Source of the DNA: Modestobacter sp. L9-4 | GTDB taxonomy: Bacteria > Actinomycetota > Actinomycetes > Mycobacteriales > Geodermatophilaceae | Direction of reading: 5' to 3' | Length of the DNA: 64,000 nucleotides | Assembly (NCBI RefSeq): GCF_019112525.1 | Contig: NZ_CP077800.1 | Span: 248,001-312,000 of the forward strand | Part shown: piece by piece, positions 17,822 through 26,385 of the stretch | How the letters are laid out: every line of letters begins with the position of its first letter | How positions within the stretch are numbered: position 1 is the stretch's first letter | Notes under the pieces: generated by a model | The model's input: the letters and a program-made list of their open reading frames with translations, nothing else | Database searches by the model: none | What the model was told of the DNA's origin: nothing | Translations under genes and position numbers: made by a program

Positions 17822-19045
17822 TCACGCGCCCGTGAGCACCGCCCGGGTGACCGAGCTGCGCGCGACGACCCGGCCGCGGGAGACCACGACGCGGGCGGTC
17901 GCGGCACCGGCCACCGCGGCGTCCAGGCTCTCCGCCTCCAGCGCCAGGAACTCCGCGACCGCGCCCACGGCGACCGCCGGAACGGGCAGCCCCATGCACG
18001 CGCGGGCGCCGGCGCTGACGGCGTGCCAGGCCTCCCGGGTCGACAGGTGCCCGGCGGTGACCAGCAGGGAGGCGGCCTCGCAGGCGTCGGCCCGGCCCAT
18101 CGGGTTGAAGGGGTCGCGCAGGTTGTCCCCGCCGCCGCCCACGGTGGCCCCGGCGTCGAGCAGGGTGCGCACCGCGGTCAGCCCGCGCGGCGGGGCGACA
18201 CGTGCGTCCCGGCCCTGCAGGAACAGGTTGGTCTGCGGCAGGGCGATGACCCCGATGCCGGCCCGGGCCACCTCCGCGGCGGTCGAGCGGGCCACCTCCA
18301 GCGGGTGCACGCCCAGGCTCACGCAGTGCCCGGCGGCCACCCCGAGGTCGAAGCCGGTGGCGGTCACCCGGCGGGCGAGGTCGCGCAGCCCGTGCGCGGT
18401 GGGGTCCAGCGTCTCGTCGGTGTGCAGGTCCAGCGGCAGGCCGGCGGCGGCCGCGGCGTCGAAGGAGGTGGCCAGCCCGGCGTCCCGGTCGCCCCACAGG
18501 TGCGGCACCCCACCGACGACGTCCGCGCCGGCGTCGATCGCCTCGGCCAGCAGCCGCGGTGTGGTGGCCGCCTCCAGGTCGGTCCACGGGGCCGACAGCA
18601 GGGCGACCACCTGGACGTCGACCAGGCCGGCGAGGGCGTCGCGGACCTGCACCAGCGCGCGCAGGTGCCGGGTGCCGGCGTGCGCGCCGACGTCGGCGTG
18701 GGTGCGGATCGCGGTGGTGCCGTTGGCCAGGTACTCGTACACGGCGCGGGTGGCCCGCTCGACCAGGTCGTCGTGGGTGAAGTCGGCGGCGATGGCCCGG
18801 ATCGCGGTGATCGCCCCGGCCAGGTCACCGGTGGTGTTGGGCACCCGGTGGCTGGTGAGCGCCTTGTCCAGGTGCGCGTGCGGCTCCGCGGGCGCGGGCA
18901 GCAGCCAGTGCCCGGCGAGGTCGACCACCTCGTCGTCCGGCTGCGGCGCGAGCACCGCGGCGACCGCTGCCACGACTCCCCCGGTGATGCGGACGTCGAC
19001 CCGGGCGCCGTCGAGGTCGGTCGCCCCCTGCAGCAGGAGGCTCAC
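17822..19045 (-). CDS. Cytosine deaminase-like amidohydrolase (CodA/AtzC group)
   Basis: A 407-residue amidohydrolase. The metal and proton-shuttle residues of the CodA/AtzC group are visible: EPHAHLDKA (HxH and DK, about residue 55), LDLHTDE (His plus the catalytic Glu), AGHCVSLG and GGGGDNLRDPF (Asp). Known members deaminate cytosine or remove isopropylamine from N-isopropylammelide. The GTG at 19045 overlaps the stop of the PDR-type reductase (GTGA), so these two are co-translated. The ABC importer follows on the same strand. Together they suggest import and deamination of a pyrimidine- or triazine-like compound, an inference from context. Confidence 0.87.
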   Translation of the reverse strand: MSLLLQGATDLDGARVDVRITGGVVAAVAAVLAPQPDDEVVDLAGHWLLPAPAEPHAHLDKALTSHRVPNTTGDLAGAITAIRAIAADFTHDDLVERATRAVYEYLANGTTAIRTHADVGAHAGTRHLRALVQVRDALAGLVDVQVVALLSAPWTDLEAATTPRLLAEAIDAGADVVGGVPHLWGDRDAGLATSFDAAAAAGLPLDLHTDETLDPTAHGLRDLARRVTATGFDLGVAAGHCVSLGVHPLEVARSTAAEVARAGIGVIALPQTNLFLQGRDARVAPPRGLTAVRTLLDAGATVGGGGDNLRDPFNPMGRADACEAASLLVTAGHLSTREAWHAVSAGARACMGLPVPAVAVGAVAEFLALEAESLDAAVAGAATARVVVSRGRVVARSSVTRAVLTGA

Positions 19046-20007
19046 AGGTCGAGCACCAGGCGCGGGCCGGCGGCGCGGGAGACGCAGATCATCATGACCA
19101 GGTCCTCGGCCTGCTCCGCCGGGGTGAGCACCGAGTCGCGGTGCTCGACCGGGCCCTCCAGCACCGGTGTCTCGCAGGTGCCGCAGGTGCCCACCCGGCA
19201 GGAGGACAGGACGACGACGCCCTCGGCGGCCACCGCGTCCAGCACCGACTGCCCCGGCTCGACCGTCACCGTCGTCCCGGACAGCGCCAGCTCCACCTCG
19301 AACGGGTCCGCCCACACCGGCTCGCCGAACTCGCGCGCCTCGAACCGCTCGGCGTGCAGCGCCGCGGGCGGCCAGTCGGCCAGGGTCTCCTCGACGGCGT
19401 CGATGAGCCGGGTCGGGCCGCAGACGTAGACGGCGGTGTCGCTGCGCGGCTGCGCGAGCAAGGACCGGACGTCGAGCCGGCCGCCCTCGTCGGCGGCGTG
19501 CACGGTGACCCGGTCGGGGTGGGCGGCGGTCAGCTCGGCGACGAAGGCCATGGTGGCGCGGGAGCGGCCGGCGTAGTCCAGCGTCCAGTCCGCACCCGAC
19601 TCCTCGGCGGTGGCGACCATGGCCCGCAGCGCGGTCATGCCGATGCCGCCGGCGAGGAAGGCGTACCGGGTGCCCGGGGTGACCGCGAAGGCGAAGTGGT
19701 TGCGCGGGCCGCGCACCCGCAGCCGCTGGCCCACCTCGACGGAGTCGTGCAGCTGCACCGAGCCGCCGCGGCCGCCGTCCTCGCGCAGGACGGCGACCCG
19801 CCAGCGGGAGCGGTCGTGCAGGTCGCCGCACAGCGAGTACTGCCGCTCGAGCCCGGGCGCCAGCAGCACGTCGACGTGTGCGCCGGGGGTCCAGGCGGGC
19901 AGGTCGCGGCCGTTGTGGGAGACCAGGTCCAGGGCGATCACGCCGTCGGCCAGCGGGGTCCGGGCGGCGACGACGAGGTCGCGTTCGACGTCGGAGAAGA
20001 AGCTCAC
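19042..20007 (-). CDS. PDR/VanB family oxidoreductase (FMN, NAD(P)H, [2Fe-2S])
   Basis: A 321-residue phthalate-dioxygenase-reductase type electron donor. The order is: N-terminal flavin barrel (RQYSLCGD near 76), NAD-binding fold (FLAGGIGMTAL near 127) and a C-terminal plant-type ferredoxin with CRVGTCGTCE and a distal Cys (MICVS), giving the four iron ligands. It passes electrons from NAD(P)H to a partner oxygenase, classically a Rieske demethylase. No Rieske oxygenase is present in the window, so its partner is elsewhere or a different enzyme. First gene of the minus-strand operon. Start GTG 20007 faces a divergent FAD oxidase across 89 bases. Confidence 0.88.
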   Translation of the reverse strand: MSFFSDVERDLVVAARTPLADGVIALDLVSHNGRDLPAWTPGAHVDVLLAPGLERQYSLCGDLHDRSRWRVAVLREDGGRGGSVQLHDSVEVGQRLRVRGPRNHFAFAVTPGTRYAFLAGGIGMTALRAMVATAEESGADWTLDYAGRSRATMAFVAELTAAHPDRVTVHAADEGGRLDVRSLLAQPRSDTAVYVCGPTRLIDAVEETLADWPPAALHAERFEAREFGEPVWADPFEVELALSGTTVTVEPGQSVLDAVAAEGVVVLSSCRVGTCGTCETPVLEGPVEHRDSVLTPAEQAEDLVMMICVSRAAGPRLVLDL

Positions 20008-20045
20008 CCGGCCGATCCTGTACTCCCGATCGGCGCTGCGAACGA

Positions 20046-20087
20046 GTGACGCGGAGAGGTCACACGGACGTAACCGACCGCGGTTAC
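20046..20087. promoter_or_regulatory. Two palindromes in the 89-base divergent promoter
   Basis: GTAACCG-N4-CGGTTAC occupies 20070-20087 and ends 9 bases before the GTG at 20097. GTGAC-N8-GTCAC occupies 20046-20063. The first would overlap a -10 region if the plus transcript is leaderless, as the missing ribosome site suggests. Confidence 0.55.
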
Positions 20088-20096
20088 CAACGCATC

Positions 20097-21440
20097 GTGA
20101 CCCTCACCGTGTCCCCGCCCAGTGCCGCCGCCGTCGCCGAACTGGCCGCCGAGCTCGCCGTCCTGCTGGGTGAGCGCAACGTCTCGGTGGACCTGCGCGC
20201 CCGGGAGCGGGCCTCGGTCGACGGGGCCTGGATGAGCCCGATCATCAGCGAGCAGCTGCCCCTGGGGCTGGCCGACCTGGTCGCGTACCCGACCACCGCC
20301 GAGCAGATCGGCGAGGTCGTCGCGGCCGCCGTCCGGCACGGGGTGCCGGTCACCCCGCGCGGCAAGGGCACCGGCAACTACGGCCAGGCGATCCCGATGG
20401 CCGGCGGGCTGGTGCTGGACATGTCCCGCGCGCGAGCCGTCGTTGAGGTGGGCGACGGCTTCGTCACCGCCGAGGCCGGGGCGCCGATGGTGGCCCTGGA
20501 GCGCGCCGCCGGGGCGACCGGCCAGCAGCTGTGGATGTACCCCTCGACCGCGCAGTCCTCGATCGGCGGCTTCCTCTCCGGCGGCTCGGGCGGCACCGGG
20601 ACGATCGCGCACGGCAGCAACGACGCCGGCTTCGTGCTCGCCCTGGACGTCGTGCACGCCACCGGGTCGCCGGAGCTGGTGCACGTGGAGGGCGAGGAGG
20701 CCATGCGGTTCGTGCACAACTACGGCACCGCCGGGGTCATCGCCCGGGCCACGGTGCGCCTGGAGCCCCTGCAGGACTGGCGCGGGGTCTACGCGAGCTT
20801 CCCCGACTTCACCGGTGCGCTGTCGGTGCTGCGCGAGATCGGCCGGCTGACCCCGCTCCCCCGGCTGGTCTCCGCCGACACCCCGGAGGTCACCGCCACG
20901 CTGCCCGAGGACCCGGCCCTGCCCGAGGGCCGGGCAAGCCTGCGGGTGATCGCCGACGCGGCCACCGTCGACGCCGTCCGGGCGCTGGTCGAGGGCGCCG
21001 GCGGCCGGGTGGAGGACGTCCGCGAGGGCGCCCAGGTGCCGCTCGCGCTGAGCGTGCTCAGCTACAACCACCCCATCGAGTGGCTGCAGAAGAGCGCCCC
21101 GGGCGTCTACTTCCACGTCGAGGTCGGCGGCGACGCGCTGGTCGAGCGGATCGACGAGGTGCACGCGGTCTACGAGGGCGGGCTGCTGCACATCGAGGCC
21201 GGGCACACCGTGCCGATCGGGATGCTCGCCGGGGTCTACCGCAGCCCCGAGCAGGTCTACGCCGGCATCGCCGCGCTCAACGCCATCGGGGTGGGCGTGC
21301 ACAACCCGCACCAGTGGAACGTCGACTTCCAGCTCGGCCGCACCCTGGAGACCGCCGCGACCACCGACCCGCAGGGCCTGCTCAACCCCGGCAAGCTCAA
21401 CGCCGACTACGACGGGCCCACCAAGGGCGCCATCAGGTGA
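20097..21440 (+). CDS. FAD-binding oxidoreductase, GlcD/FAD_binding_4 (PCMH) type
   Basis: A 447-residue flavoprotein, paralogous to the product of 8547-9926. It has the FAD loops RGKGTGNYGQ (about 83-92) and SGGSGGTGT (about 160), the internal HNYGTAGV segment and the C-terminal signature GLLNPGKLN. It begins at GTG 20097 with no ribosome site, so a leaderless transcript is likely. It is divergent from the PDR reductase and overlaps the following PNPOx-like gene by GTGA, so those two are co-translated. Having two such paralogues in one catabolic block suggests two similar oxidations, for example of a substrate and a later intermediate. Substrate unknown. Confidence 0.85.
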   Translation: MTLTVSPPSAAAVAELAAELAVLLGERNVSVDLRARERASVDGAWMSPIISEQLPLGLADLVAYPTTAEQIGEVVAAAVRHGVPVTPRGKGTGNYGQAIPMAGGLVLDMSRARAVVEVGDGFVTAEAGAPMVALERAAGATGQQLWMYPSTAQSSIGGFLSGGSGGTGTIAHGSNDAGFVLALDVVHATGSPELVHVEGEEAMRFVHNYGTAGVIARATVRLEPLQDWRGVYASFPDFTGALSVLREIGRLTPLPRLVSADTPEVTATLPEDPALPEGRASLRVIADAATVDAVRALVEGAGGRVEDVREGAQVPLALSVLSYNHPIEWLQKSAPGVYFHVEVGGDALVERIDEVHAVYEGGLLHIEAGHTVPIGMLAGVYRSPEQVYAGIAALNAIGVGVHNPHQWNVDFQLGRTLETAATTDPQGLLNPGKLNADYDGPTKGAIR

Positions 21441-22027
21441 CCGCCCCCGGCTGGGGCGTGCACGACGACGCCGGTCCGCCCACCGACCCCCTCGACCTGG
21501 CCCGCGGCTGGCTGCCCGACGACGCCGACCCCGACCGGCCGCGGGTCACCCTGTCGACGCTGGGCACCGACGGCTACCCCGATGCCCGCACCGTGCTGCT
21601 GTCAGCGTTCGACGAGACCGGGTTCGCGTTCCACACCTCGGCGTCCAGCCGCAAGGTCGCCGAGCTGGCCGCGGCGCCGCGGGCCACGCTGACGGTGCTG
21701 TGGCCGGACTGGACCCGGCAGCTGGTGGTGCGCGGGGACGTCGTCGCCGACTCCCCGGAGCGGTCGGCGGCGGCGTGGGCCGCGCGGTCGGAGTACCTGC
21801 GCCGACTCGCCTGGGCCAACACCGACGACCTGGCCGCACTCGACCTCACCCGGCGGCTGGAAGCGTGGGCGGGCCAGCAGGTGCCCGGCCAGGCCGACTC
21901 GTGGGTCGGCTACCGGGTGCAGCCGCTGGAGCTCACCTTCTGGGCCGCGCACCCCGAGGCGCCCAGCCGGCGGGTGCAGTACACCCGCACCCCCGACGGC
22001 TGGGCCTGGCGGTACCGGGCCGGCTAG
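21437..22027 (+). CDS. Pyridoxamine 5'-phosphate oxidase-like flavoprotein (PNPOx family)
   Basis: A 196-residue split-barrel FMN protein. The segments DARTVLLSAFDETGFAFH and SSRKVAELAAAPRATL follow PdxH FMN-binding strands, and the C-terminal part (LELTFWAAHPEAPSRRVQY) matches the PdxH dimerisation/substrate domain, though key PdxH motifs such as the RPxxS loop are altered. It could be a true pyridoxine-phosphate oxidase or a repurposed flavin enzyme. Its GTG start overlaps the upstream FAD oxidase stop, so it is made together with that catabolic enzyme, which argues for a pathway role rather than housekeeping vitamin B6 synthesis. Confidence 0.8.
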   Translation: MTAPGWGVHDDAGPPTDPLDLARGWLPDDADPDRPRVTLSTLGTDGYPDARTVLLSAFDETGFAFHTSASSRKVAELAAAPRATLTVLWPDWTRQLVVRGDVVADSPERSAAAWAARSEYLRRLAWANTDDLAALDLTRRLEAWAGQQVPGQADSWVGYRVQPLELTFWAAHPEAPSRRVQYTRTPDGWAWRYRAG

Positions 22028-22076
22028 CTGCCCGGGTCGTGCGTGGACGGCGCCCGGCGCGGGCAGGGAGCGGGGC

Positions 22077-22226
22077 ATGACCGACCCCGAGACGCGCCCG
22101 TACGAGGACGACCCCGAGCTCGGCGGTTCCCCGCTGAGCGACCGCGACCCCGACGCGGTCGACGACCCCGAGGCCGACGCGGAGGCCGACCTGGACGCCG
22201 ACGTCGAGGACGGTCACGCGACCTGA
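22077..22226 (+). CDS. Small acidic protein (49 residues), unknown
   Basis: ATG 22077 preceded by AGGGAG ending at 22070 (6-base spacing), an excellent ribosome site, with stop TGA at 22224-22226. The product is extremely acidic: repeated DP, DD and EAD steps and only two or three basic residues, with no cysteine and no hydrophobic core. It is likely unstructured. Codon third positions are almost all G/C, as in real genes here. It stands between the PNPOx-like and PnuC genes. No function is proposed. Confidence 0.6.
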   Translation: MTDPETRPYEDDPELGGSPLSDRDPDAVDDPEADAEADLDADVEDGHAT

Positions 22227-22338
22227 GTCCCCCTCGGGAAGATCGTCGGCCCTCCGTGCGCTGACCGGGCCGGACGGGCGGCGCGACCGGCGCCCCCGTC
22301 CCGGCACGGCCGTGCCGAGGACCGCGGAGGAACTGACG

Positions 22339-23010
22339 ATGGGCTGGCTGCTCGACGCACACGTGCACGTCCTGGGTGCCGACATCCTGTGGCGGGAGAT
22401 CATCGGCAACGTCATCGGGCTGGCCAGCGCCGTGCTCGGCATGGGCCGGCGGACGGCGGCCTGGCCGGTCGGCATGGTGGCCAACGTGCTGCTGTTCACC
22501 GTCTTCCTCGGCGGCGTGTTCGCCACCCCGCAGGACACCGACCTGTACGGCCAGGCCGGCCGCCAGGTGCTGTTCTTCCTGGTGAGCGCCTACGGCTGGT
22601 GGCGGTGGCACGCCAACCGCGCCGCGGGCTCCGACGCCCCCGCCGTTCAGCCGCGCTGGGCCACCGGCCGGGAGCGGCTCACGCTGCTGGCGGCCACCGC
22701 CGTCGGCATCGCGGTGGCCTGGCTGGTGCTGCGCCAGCTGGGCAGCTTCGGCCCGCTCGCCGACGCCTGGATCTTCGTCGGCAGCATGCTCGCCACCTAC
22801 GGCATGGCCCGTGGGTACGTGGAGTTCTGGCTGGTCTGGGTGGCCGTCGACGTCGTCGGCGTCCCGCTGCTGCTGCGCGCCGGCTACTACCCCTCGGCGC
22901 TGCTCTACGTCGTCTATGGCGCCTTCTGCGTCGTCGGCTTCCGGGCCTGGCTGGCGCTGCGCCGCACGCCCCAGGTGACCACCGACCCGCAGCTGGAGAC
23001 GATCGGCTGA
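22339..23010 (+). CDS. pnuC: PnuC-family vitamin/nucleoside transporter
   Basis: A 223-residue membrane protein with about seven hydrophobic segments and the PnuC hallmarks: an early WREIIGN segment, the aromatic AYGWWRWH motif near residue 88, and a second-half repeat with WVAVDVVGVPLLL. PnuC proteins are facilitators for nicotinamide riboside; actinobacterial relatives (RibM type) carry riboflavin, and this protein's N-terminal half resembles those too, so the vitamin is uncertain. Start ATG 22339 has GGAGG 8 bases upstream. No riboswitch-like leader was recognised in the 112 bases before it, only a 16-base palindrome at 22302-22317. Confidence 0.82.
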   Translation: MGWLLDAHVHVLGADILWREIIGNVIGLASAVLGMGRRTAAWPVGMVANVLLFTVFLGGVFATPQDTDLYGQAGRQVLFFLVSAYGWWRWHANRAAGSDAPAVQPRWATGRERLTLLAATAVGIAVAWLVLRQLGSFGPLADAWIFVGSMLATYGMARGYVEFWLVWVAVDVVGVPLLLRAGYYPSALLYVVYGAFCVVGFRAWLALRRTPQVTTDPQLETIG

Positions 23011-23047
23011 CGGGAACACCGGCCGGCGGGGGTGTGCTGCCCCTCGG

Positions 23048-24154
23048 GTGAGCACATCCACCGCCGTCCCCCCGCCCTCCCCCGACGCGCACGCGCTCGT
23101 CGTCGGTGCCAGCGGCATCACCGGCACCGCGCTGGTCGACCGGCTGACCGCCGGCGGTTGGCAGGTCTCGGGCCTGTCCCGCTCCCCCGTGCCCGGCTCG
23201 CCTGCGCAGCACGTGTCGGCCGACCTCCGCTCGCCGGAGTCGCTGACCGCGGCACTGGGCGACCTGCGGCCCACCCACGTGTTCTTCGCCGCCTGGTCGC
23301 GGCAGGCCACCGAGGCCGAGAACATCGTCGTCAACCGGGCGATGGTCGCCGACCTGCTGGCCGCGCTGGCCCCCGGCCGCAGCGTGCGGCACGTCGCGCT
23401 GGTCACCGGGCTCAAGCACTACCTCGGCCCCTTCGAGGCCTACGCGCAGGGCGAGATGCCCGACACCCCGTTCACCGAGGACGCCGAGCGGCTGCCGGTG
23501 CCGAACTTCTACTACGACCAGGAGGACGCGCTCTTCGAGGCGGCCGCGGCCGGTGGGTTCACCTGGTCGGTGCACCGCTCGCACACCGTGATCGGGCACG
23601 CGGTGGGCAACGCGATGAACATGGGGCTGACCCTGGCCGCCCAGGCCGCCATCTGCCGGGCGGACGGGCGGCCGTTCGTCTTCCCCGGCTCCCAGACCCA
23701 GTGGAACGGCCTGGTCGACATGACCGACGCCGGGCTGCTCGCCGACCACATGGTCTGGGCCGCCACCAGCCCGGCCGGTGCCGACGAGGCGTTCAACGTG
23801 GTCAACGGCGACGTCTTCCGGTGGCGCACGATGTGGCCCCGACTGGCCGCCGCGCTGGGCGTCGAGCCCGAGGGCCCCACGCAGACGCCGCAGCCGCTGG
23901 AGCAGCAGATGGCCGGCGCCGAGCCGGTGTGGGCGCAGGTCGTGGCCGAGCACGGCCTGGTCGAGCCGGACCTGTCGCGGGTCGCGTCCTGGTGGCACAC
24001 CGACTCCGACCTGGGCCGCGACATCGAGGTGCTGGCCGACATGTCCAAGAGCCGGCTGGCCGGGTTCACCGGCTACGTGCGCACCTCGGACGCGTTCCTG
24101 CGGCTGTTCGACCGCTACCGCGCCGACCGCGTGGTGCCGCAGCTGCTTGCCTGA
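23048..24154 (+). CDS. PRISE-type short-chain reductase (progesterone 5-beta-reductase/iridoid synthase-like)
   Basis: A 368-residue extended-SDR protein. The nucleotide motif GASGITG lies at about residues 22-28, and the family-defining NFYYDQED motif near 158 replaces the usual YxxxK active site, identifying the PRISE group (1,4-enone reductases). A TGLKHYLGPFEAY segment supplies the conserved Lys/Tyr pocket. These enzymes reduce activated C=C bonds of enones with NADPH; the bacterial substrate is generally unknown. Starts at GTG 23048, 37 bases after pnuC, and is followed after 24 bases by a GH3-like gene, so a loose operon is possible. Confidence 0.88.
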   Translation: MSTSTAVPPPSPDAHALVVGASGITGTALVDRLTAGGWQVSGLSRSPVPGSPAQHVSADLRSPESLTAALGDLRPTHVFFAAWSRQATEAENIVVNRAMVADLLAALAPGRSVRHVALVTGLKHYLGPFEAYAQGEMPDTPFTEDAERLPVPNFYYDQEDALFEAAAAGGFTWSVHRSHTVIGHAVGNAMNMGLTLAAQAAICRADGRPFVFPGSQTQWNGLVDMTDAGLLADHMVWAATSPAGADEAFNVVNGDVFRWRTMWPRLAAALGVEPEGPTQTPQPLEQQMAGAEPVWAQVVAEHGLVEPDLSRVASWWHTDSDLGRDIEVLADMSKSRLAGFTGYVRTSDAFLRLFDRYRADRVVPQLLA

Positions 24155-24178
24155 CCCCCGGTCGGGCACAGTGACGCC

Positions 24179-25381
24179 GTGGCCCGCCGTCTGCTCCCGC
24201 TGGTCGTGCTGACGGCGGCGCTGCTGGCGGGCTGCGGCTCCGCCCCGGTCGCGCAGCCTGCGCCCGGCCCGACCAGCGCCGCACCCGGTCCTGCACCGTC
24301 GTCCACGCCCACCCCGGCACCGTCCCGGACCGCCACCACCACGCCGGTGGACCCGGTGGCGCAGGCGGTCGCCGGGCTGGACCGCCGCGCGCAGGTGGCC
24401 CAGCTGTTCGTCGTCGGTGTCCCGGCTGACGACCCGGACCAGGCCGAGGCGCTGGTGCGGGACACCGGGGTGGGTGGGGTCTTCCTCCGCGGCCGCAGCT
24501 CGGCCGGCGCCGCGGCGCTGGCCGAGGCGACCGGGAGCTGGGCGGCGGTCACGTCCGGCCCGCGGCCGTGGGTGGCCGCCGACCAGGAGGGCGGCCAGGT
24601 GCAGACCCTGTCCGGCCCGGGGTTCCCGGCGCTGCCGCCGGCGGCGGAGCAGGGGCGGCTCGCCCCCGCGGCGCTGGCCGACCTGGCCGACGGCCTCGGG
24701 TCCTCGCTGGCCTCCGCCGGGGTCGACCTGGACCTGGCGCCGGTCGCCGACGTCGTGCCGGCCGGGACCGAGGAGGGCAACGCCCCGATCGGGCACTTCG
24801 ACCGGCAGTACGGCAGCACCGCCGAGCAGGTGCGGGCGGCGGTCGGGCCGGTGCTGCGCGGGCTGGACGCGCACGGGGTGACCGGCACGCTCAAGCACTT
24901 CCCGGGCCTGGGCCGGGTCACCGCCAACACCGACACCACCGCGCGGGTCGTGGACGACGTGACCACCGCCGACGACCCGCAGGTGCGGCTGTTCGGCGAG
25001 CTCGCCGGCGCCGCCGAGCAGCCGTTCGTGATGATGTCGACCGCGGTCTACACCCGGCTCGACGGCTCGGCTCCCGCGGCGTTCTCCCGAGCCGTGGTCA
25101 CCGGCCTGCTCCGGGAGCAGCTCGGCTTCGACGGCGTCGTCATCTCCGACGACCTGGCCACCGCCGAGGCCGTGCAGGACGTCTCCCCCGGGCAGCGGGC
25201 GGTGCGGTTCCTGGCCGCCGGCGGCACGCTGGTGCTGGTCAACCGGACCGACCCGGCGCAGCAGATGATCGACGCCGTGCTGGCCGAGGACGCGGCCGAC
25301 CCGGGCTTCGCGGCCACGGTGGACGACGCTGTCCGTACCGCGCTGACCGCCAAGGCCCGGGCCGGCCTGCTCCCCGGCTAG
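24179..25381 (+). CDS. GH3-like (NagZ/LpqI-related) lipoprotein with altered acid-base motif
   Basis: A 400-residue exported protein. Signal peptide with lipobox LLAGC (Cys19), a Pro/Thr/Ala linker to about residue 58, then a single GH3 N-terminal barrel: [15 protein letters not shown] (about 240) and the nucleophile region [11 protein letters not shown] (about 322). It resembles NagZ/LpqI enzymes that remove N-acetylglucosamine from peptidoglycan fragments. The usual His of the D-x-H dyad after KHFPG reads TDTT, so the acid-base His seems missing and activity may be changed or lost. Its TAG stop shares four bases with the stop of the convergent isomerase gene. Confidence 0.85.
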   Translation: MARRLLPLVVLTAALLAGCGSAPVAQPAPGPTSAAPGPAPSSTPTPAPSRTATTTPVDPVAQAVAGLDRRAQVAQLFVVGVPADDPDQAEALVRDTGVGGVFLRGRSSAGAAALAEATGSWAAVTSGPRPWVAADQEGGQVQTLSGPGFPALPPAAEQGRLAPAALADLADGLGSSLASAGVDLDLAPVADVVPAGTEEGNAPIGHFDRQYGSTAEQVRAAVGPVLRGLDAHGVTGTLKHFPGLGRVTANTDTTARVVDDVTTADDPQVRLFGELAGAAEQPFVMMSTAVYTRLDGSAPAAFSRAVVTGLLREQLGFDGVVISDDLATAEAVQDVSPGQRAVRFLAAGGTLVLVNRTDPAQQMIDAVLAEDAADPGFAATVDDAVRTALTAKARAGLLPG

Positions 25382-26385
25382 TTGCCGCTGGCGAACGCCG
25401 AGTCGAAGGACGCCGACGGCGGGTCGAAGGCCAGCCGGCGCACGAACTCCAGCGCCTCGGGCGCCCCGACCAGCCGGTCCATCCCGGCGTCCTCCCACTC
25501 CACCGAGATCGGCCCGGCGTAGCCGATGGTGTTCAGCATCCGGAAGCACGCCTCCCACGGGACGTCGCCGTGGCCGGTGGAGACGAAGTCCCAGCCGCGC
25601 CGCGGGTCGGCCCAGGGCAGGTGCGAGCCCATCCGGCCGTTGCGCCCGTTGCCGACCTGGCGCTTCGCGTCCTTGCAGTCGACGTGGTAGATCCGGTCCC
25701 TGAAGTCCCAGAGGAACCCGACCGGGTCCAGGTCCTGCCAGACGAAGTGCGACGGGTCCCAGTTGAGCCCGAACGCCTCCCGGTGCCCGATGGCCTCCAG
25801 CGTGCGCACCGTCGTCCAGTAGTCGTAGGCGATCTCGCTGGGGTGCACCTCATGGGCGAACTTCACGCCCACCTCGTCGAACACGTCCAGGACGGGGTTC
25901 CAGCGGTCGGCGAAGTCGGCGTAGCCGGCCTCGATCATCGAGTCCGGGACCGGCGGGAACATCGCCACCGTCTTCCAGATCGCCGACCCGGTGAAGCCGA
26001 CGACGACGTCGACGCCGAGTGCCCGCGCCGCCCGCGCGGTCGCCTTCATCTCCTCCGCCGCGCGCTGCCGCACGCCCTCGGGGTCGCCGTCGCCCCACAC
26101 CCGGGGGTGCACCATGCCGCGGTGCCGCTCGTCGATCGGGTCGTCGCAGACCGCCTGGCCGTTGAGGTGGTTGGAGATGGCGAACACCTGCAGGCCGTGC
26201 TGCTCGAGCAGGTCGAGCCGGCCCTTGGCGTAGGCGTCGTCCTCGGCGGCGCGGACGACGTCGAGGTGGTCGCCCCAGCAGGCGATCTCCAGGCCGTCGT
26301 AGCCCCAGCCCGAGGCGAGCCGGCACACCTCCTCGAAGGGCAGGTCGGCCCACTGGCCGGTGAACAGGGTGACGGGGCGTGGCAT
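25378..26385 (-). CDS. Sugar phosphate isomerase/epimerase (xylose-isomerase-like TIM barrel)
   Basis: A 335-residue AP-endonuclease-2/xylose-isomerase-like barrel. Metal-ligand positions are visible: FAHEVHPSE (Glu), NWDPSHF (Asp and His), HVDCKD (Asp/His) and SVEWED (Glu). Such proteins act as inosose isomerases, keto-sugar epimerases or dehydratases. Its start (ATG 26385) overlaps the stop of the Gfo/Idh/MocA dehydrogenase by one base, so the pair is co-translated, the usual arrangement for cyclitol or oxidised-sugar catabolism. The RbsABC-type importer precedes them. The specific sugar is not determined. Confidence 0.87.
   Translation of the reverse strand: MPRPVTLFTGQWADLPFEEVCRLASGWGYDGLEIACWGDHLDVVRAAEDDAYAKGRLDLLEQHGLQVFAISNHLNGQAVCDDPIDERHRGMVHPRVWGDGDPEGVRQRAAEEMKATARAARALGVDVVVGFTGSAIWKTVAMFPPVPDSMIEAGYADFADRWNPVLDVFDEVGVKFAHEVHPSEIAYDYWTTVRTLEAIGHREAFGLNWDPSHFVWQDLDPVGFLWDFRDRIYHVDCKDAKRQVGNGRNGRMGSHLPWADPRRGWDFVSTGHGDVPWEACFRMLNTIGYAGPISVEWEDAGMDRLVGAPEALEFVRRLAFDPPSASFDSAFASGN

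Noticed and set aside
22227-22338. Possible FMN, NAD or preQ1 riboswitch before pnuC
   Set aside because: None of the conserved riboswitch cores is visible; there is only a 16-base GC palindrome.
22679-25558. 959-codon minus-strand frame over the PnuC, PRISE and GH3 genes
   Set aside because: Low-complexity Gly/Arg/His/Gln sequence; the three plus-strand genes have clear motifs and ribosome sites.
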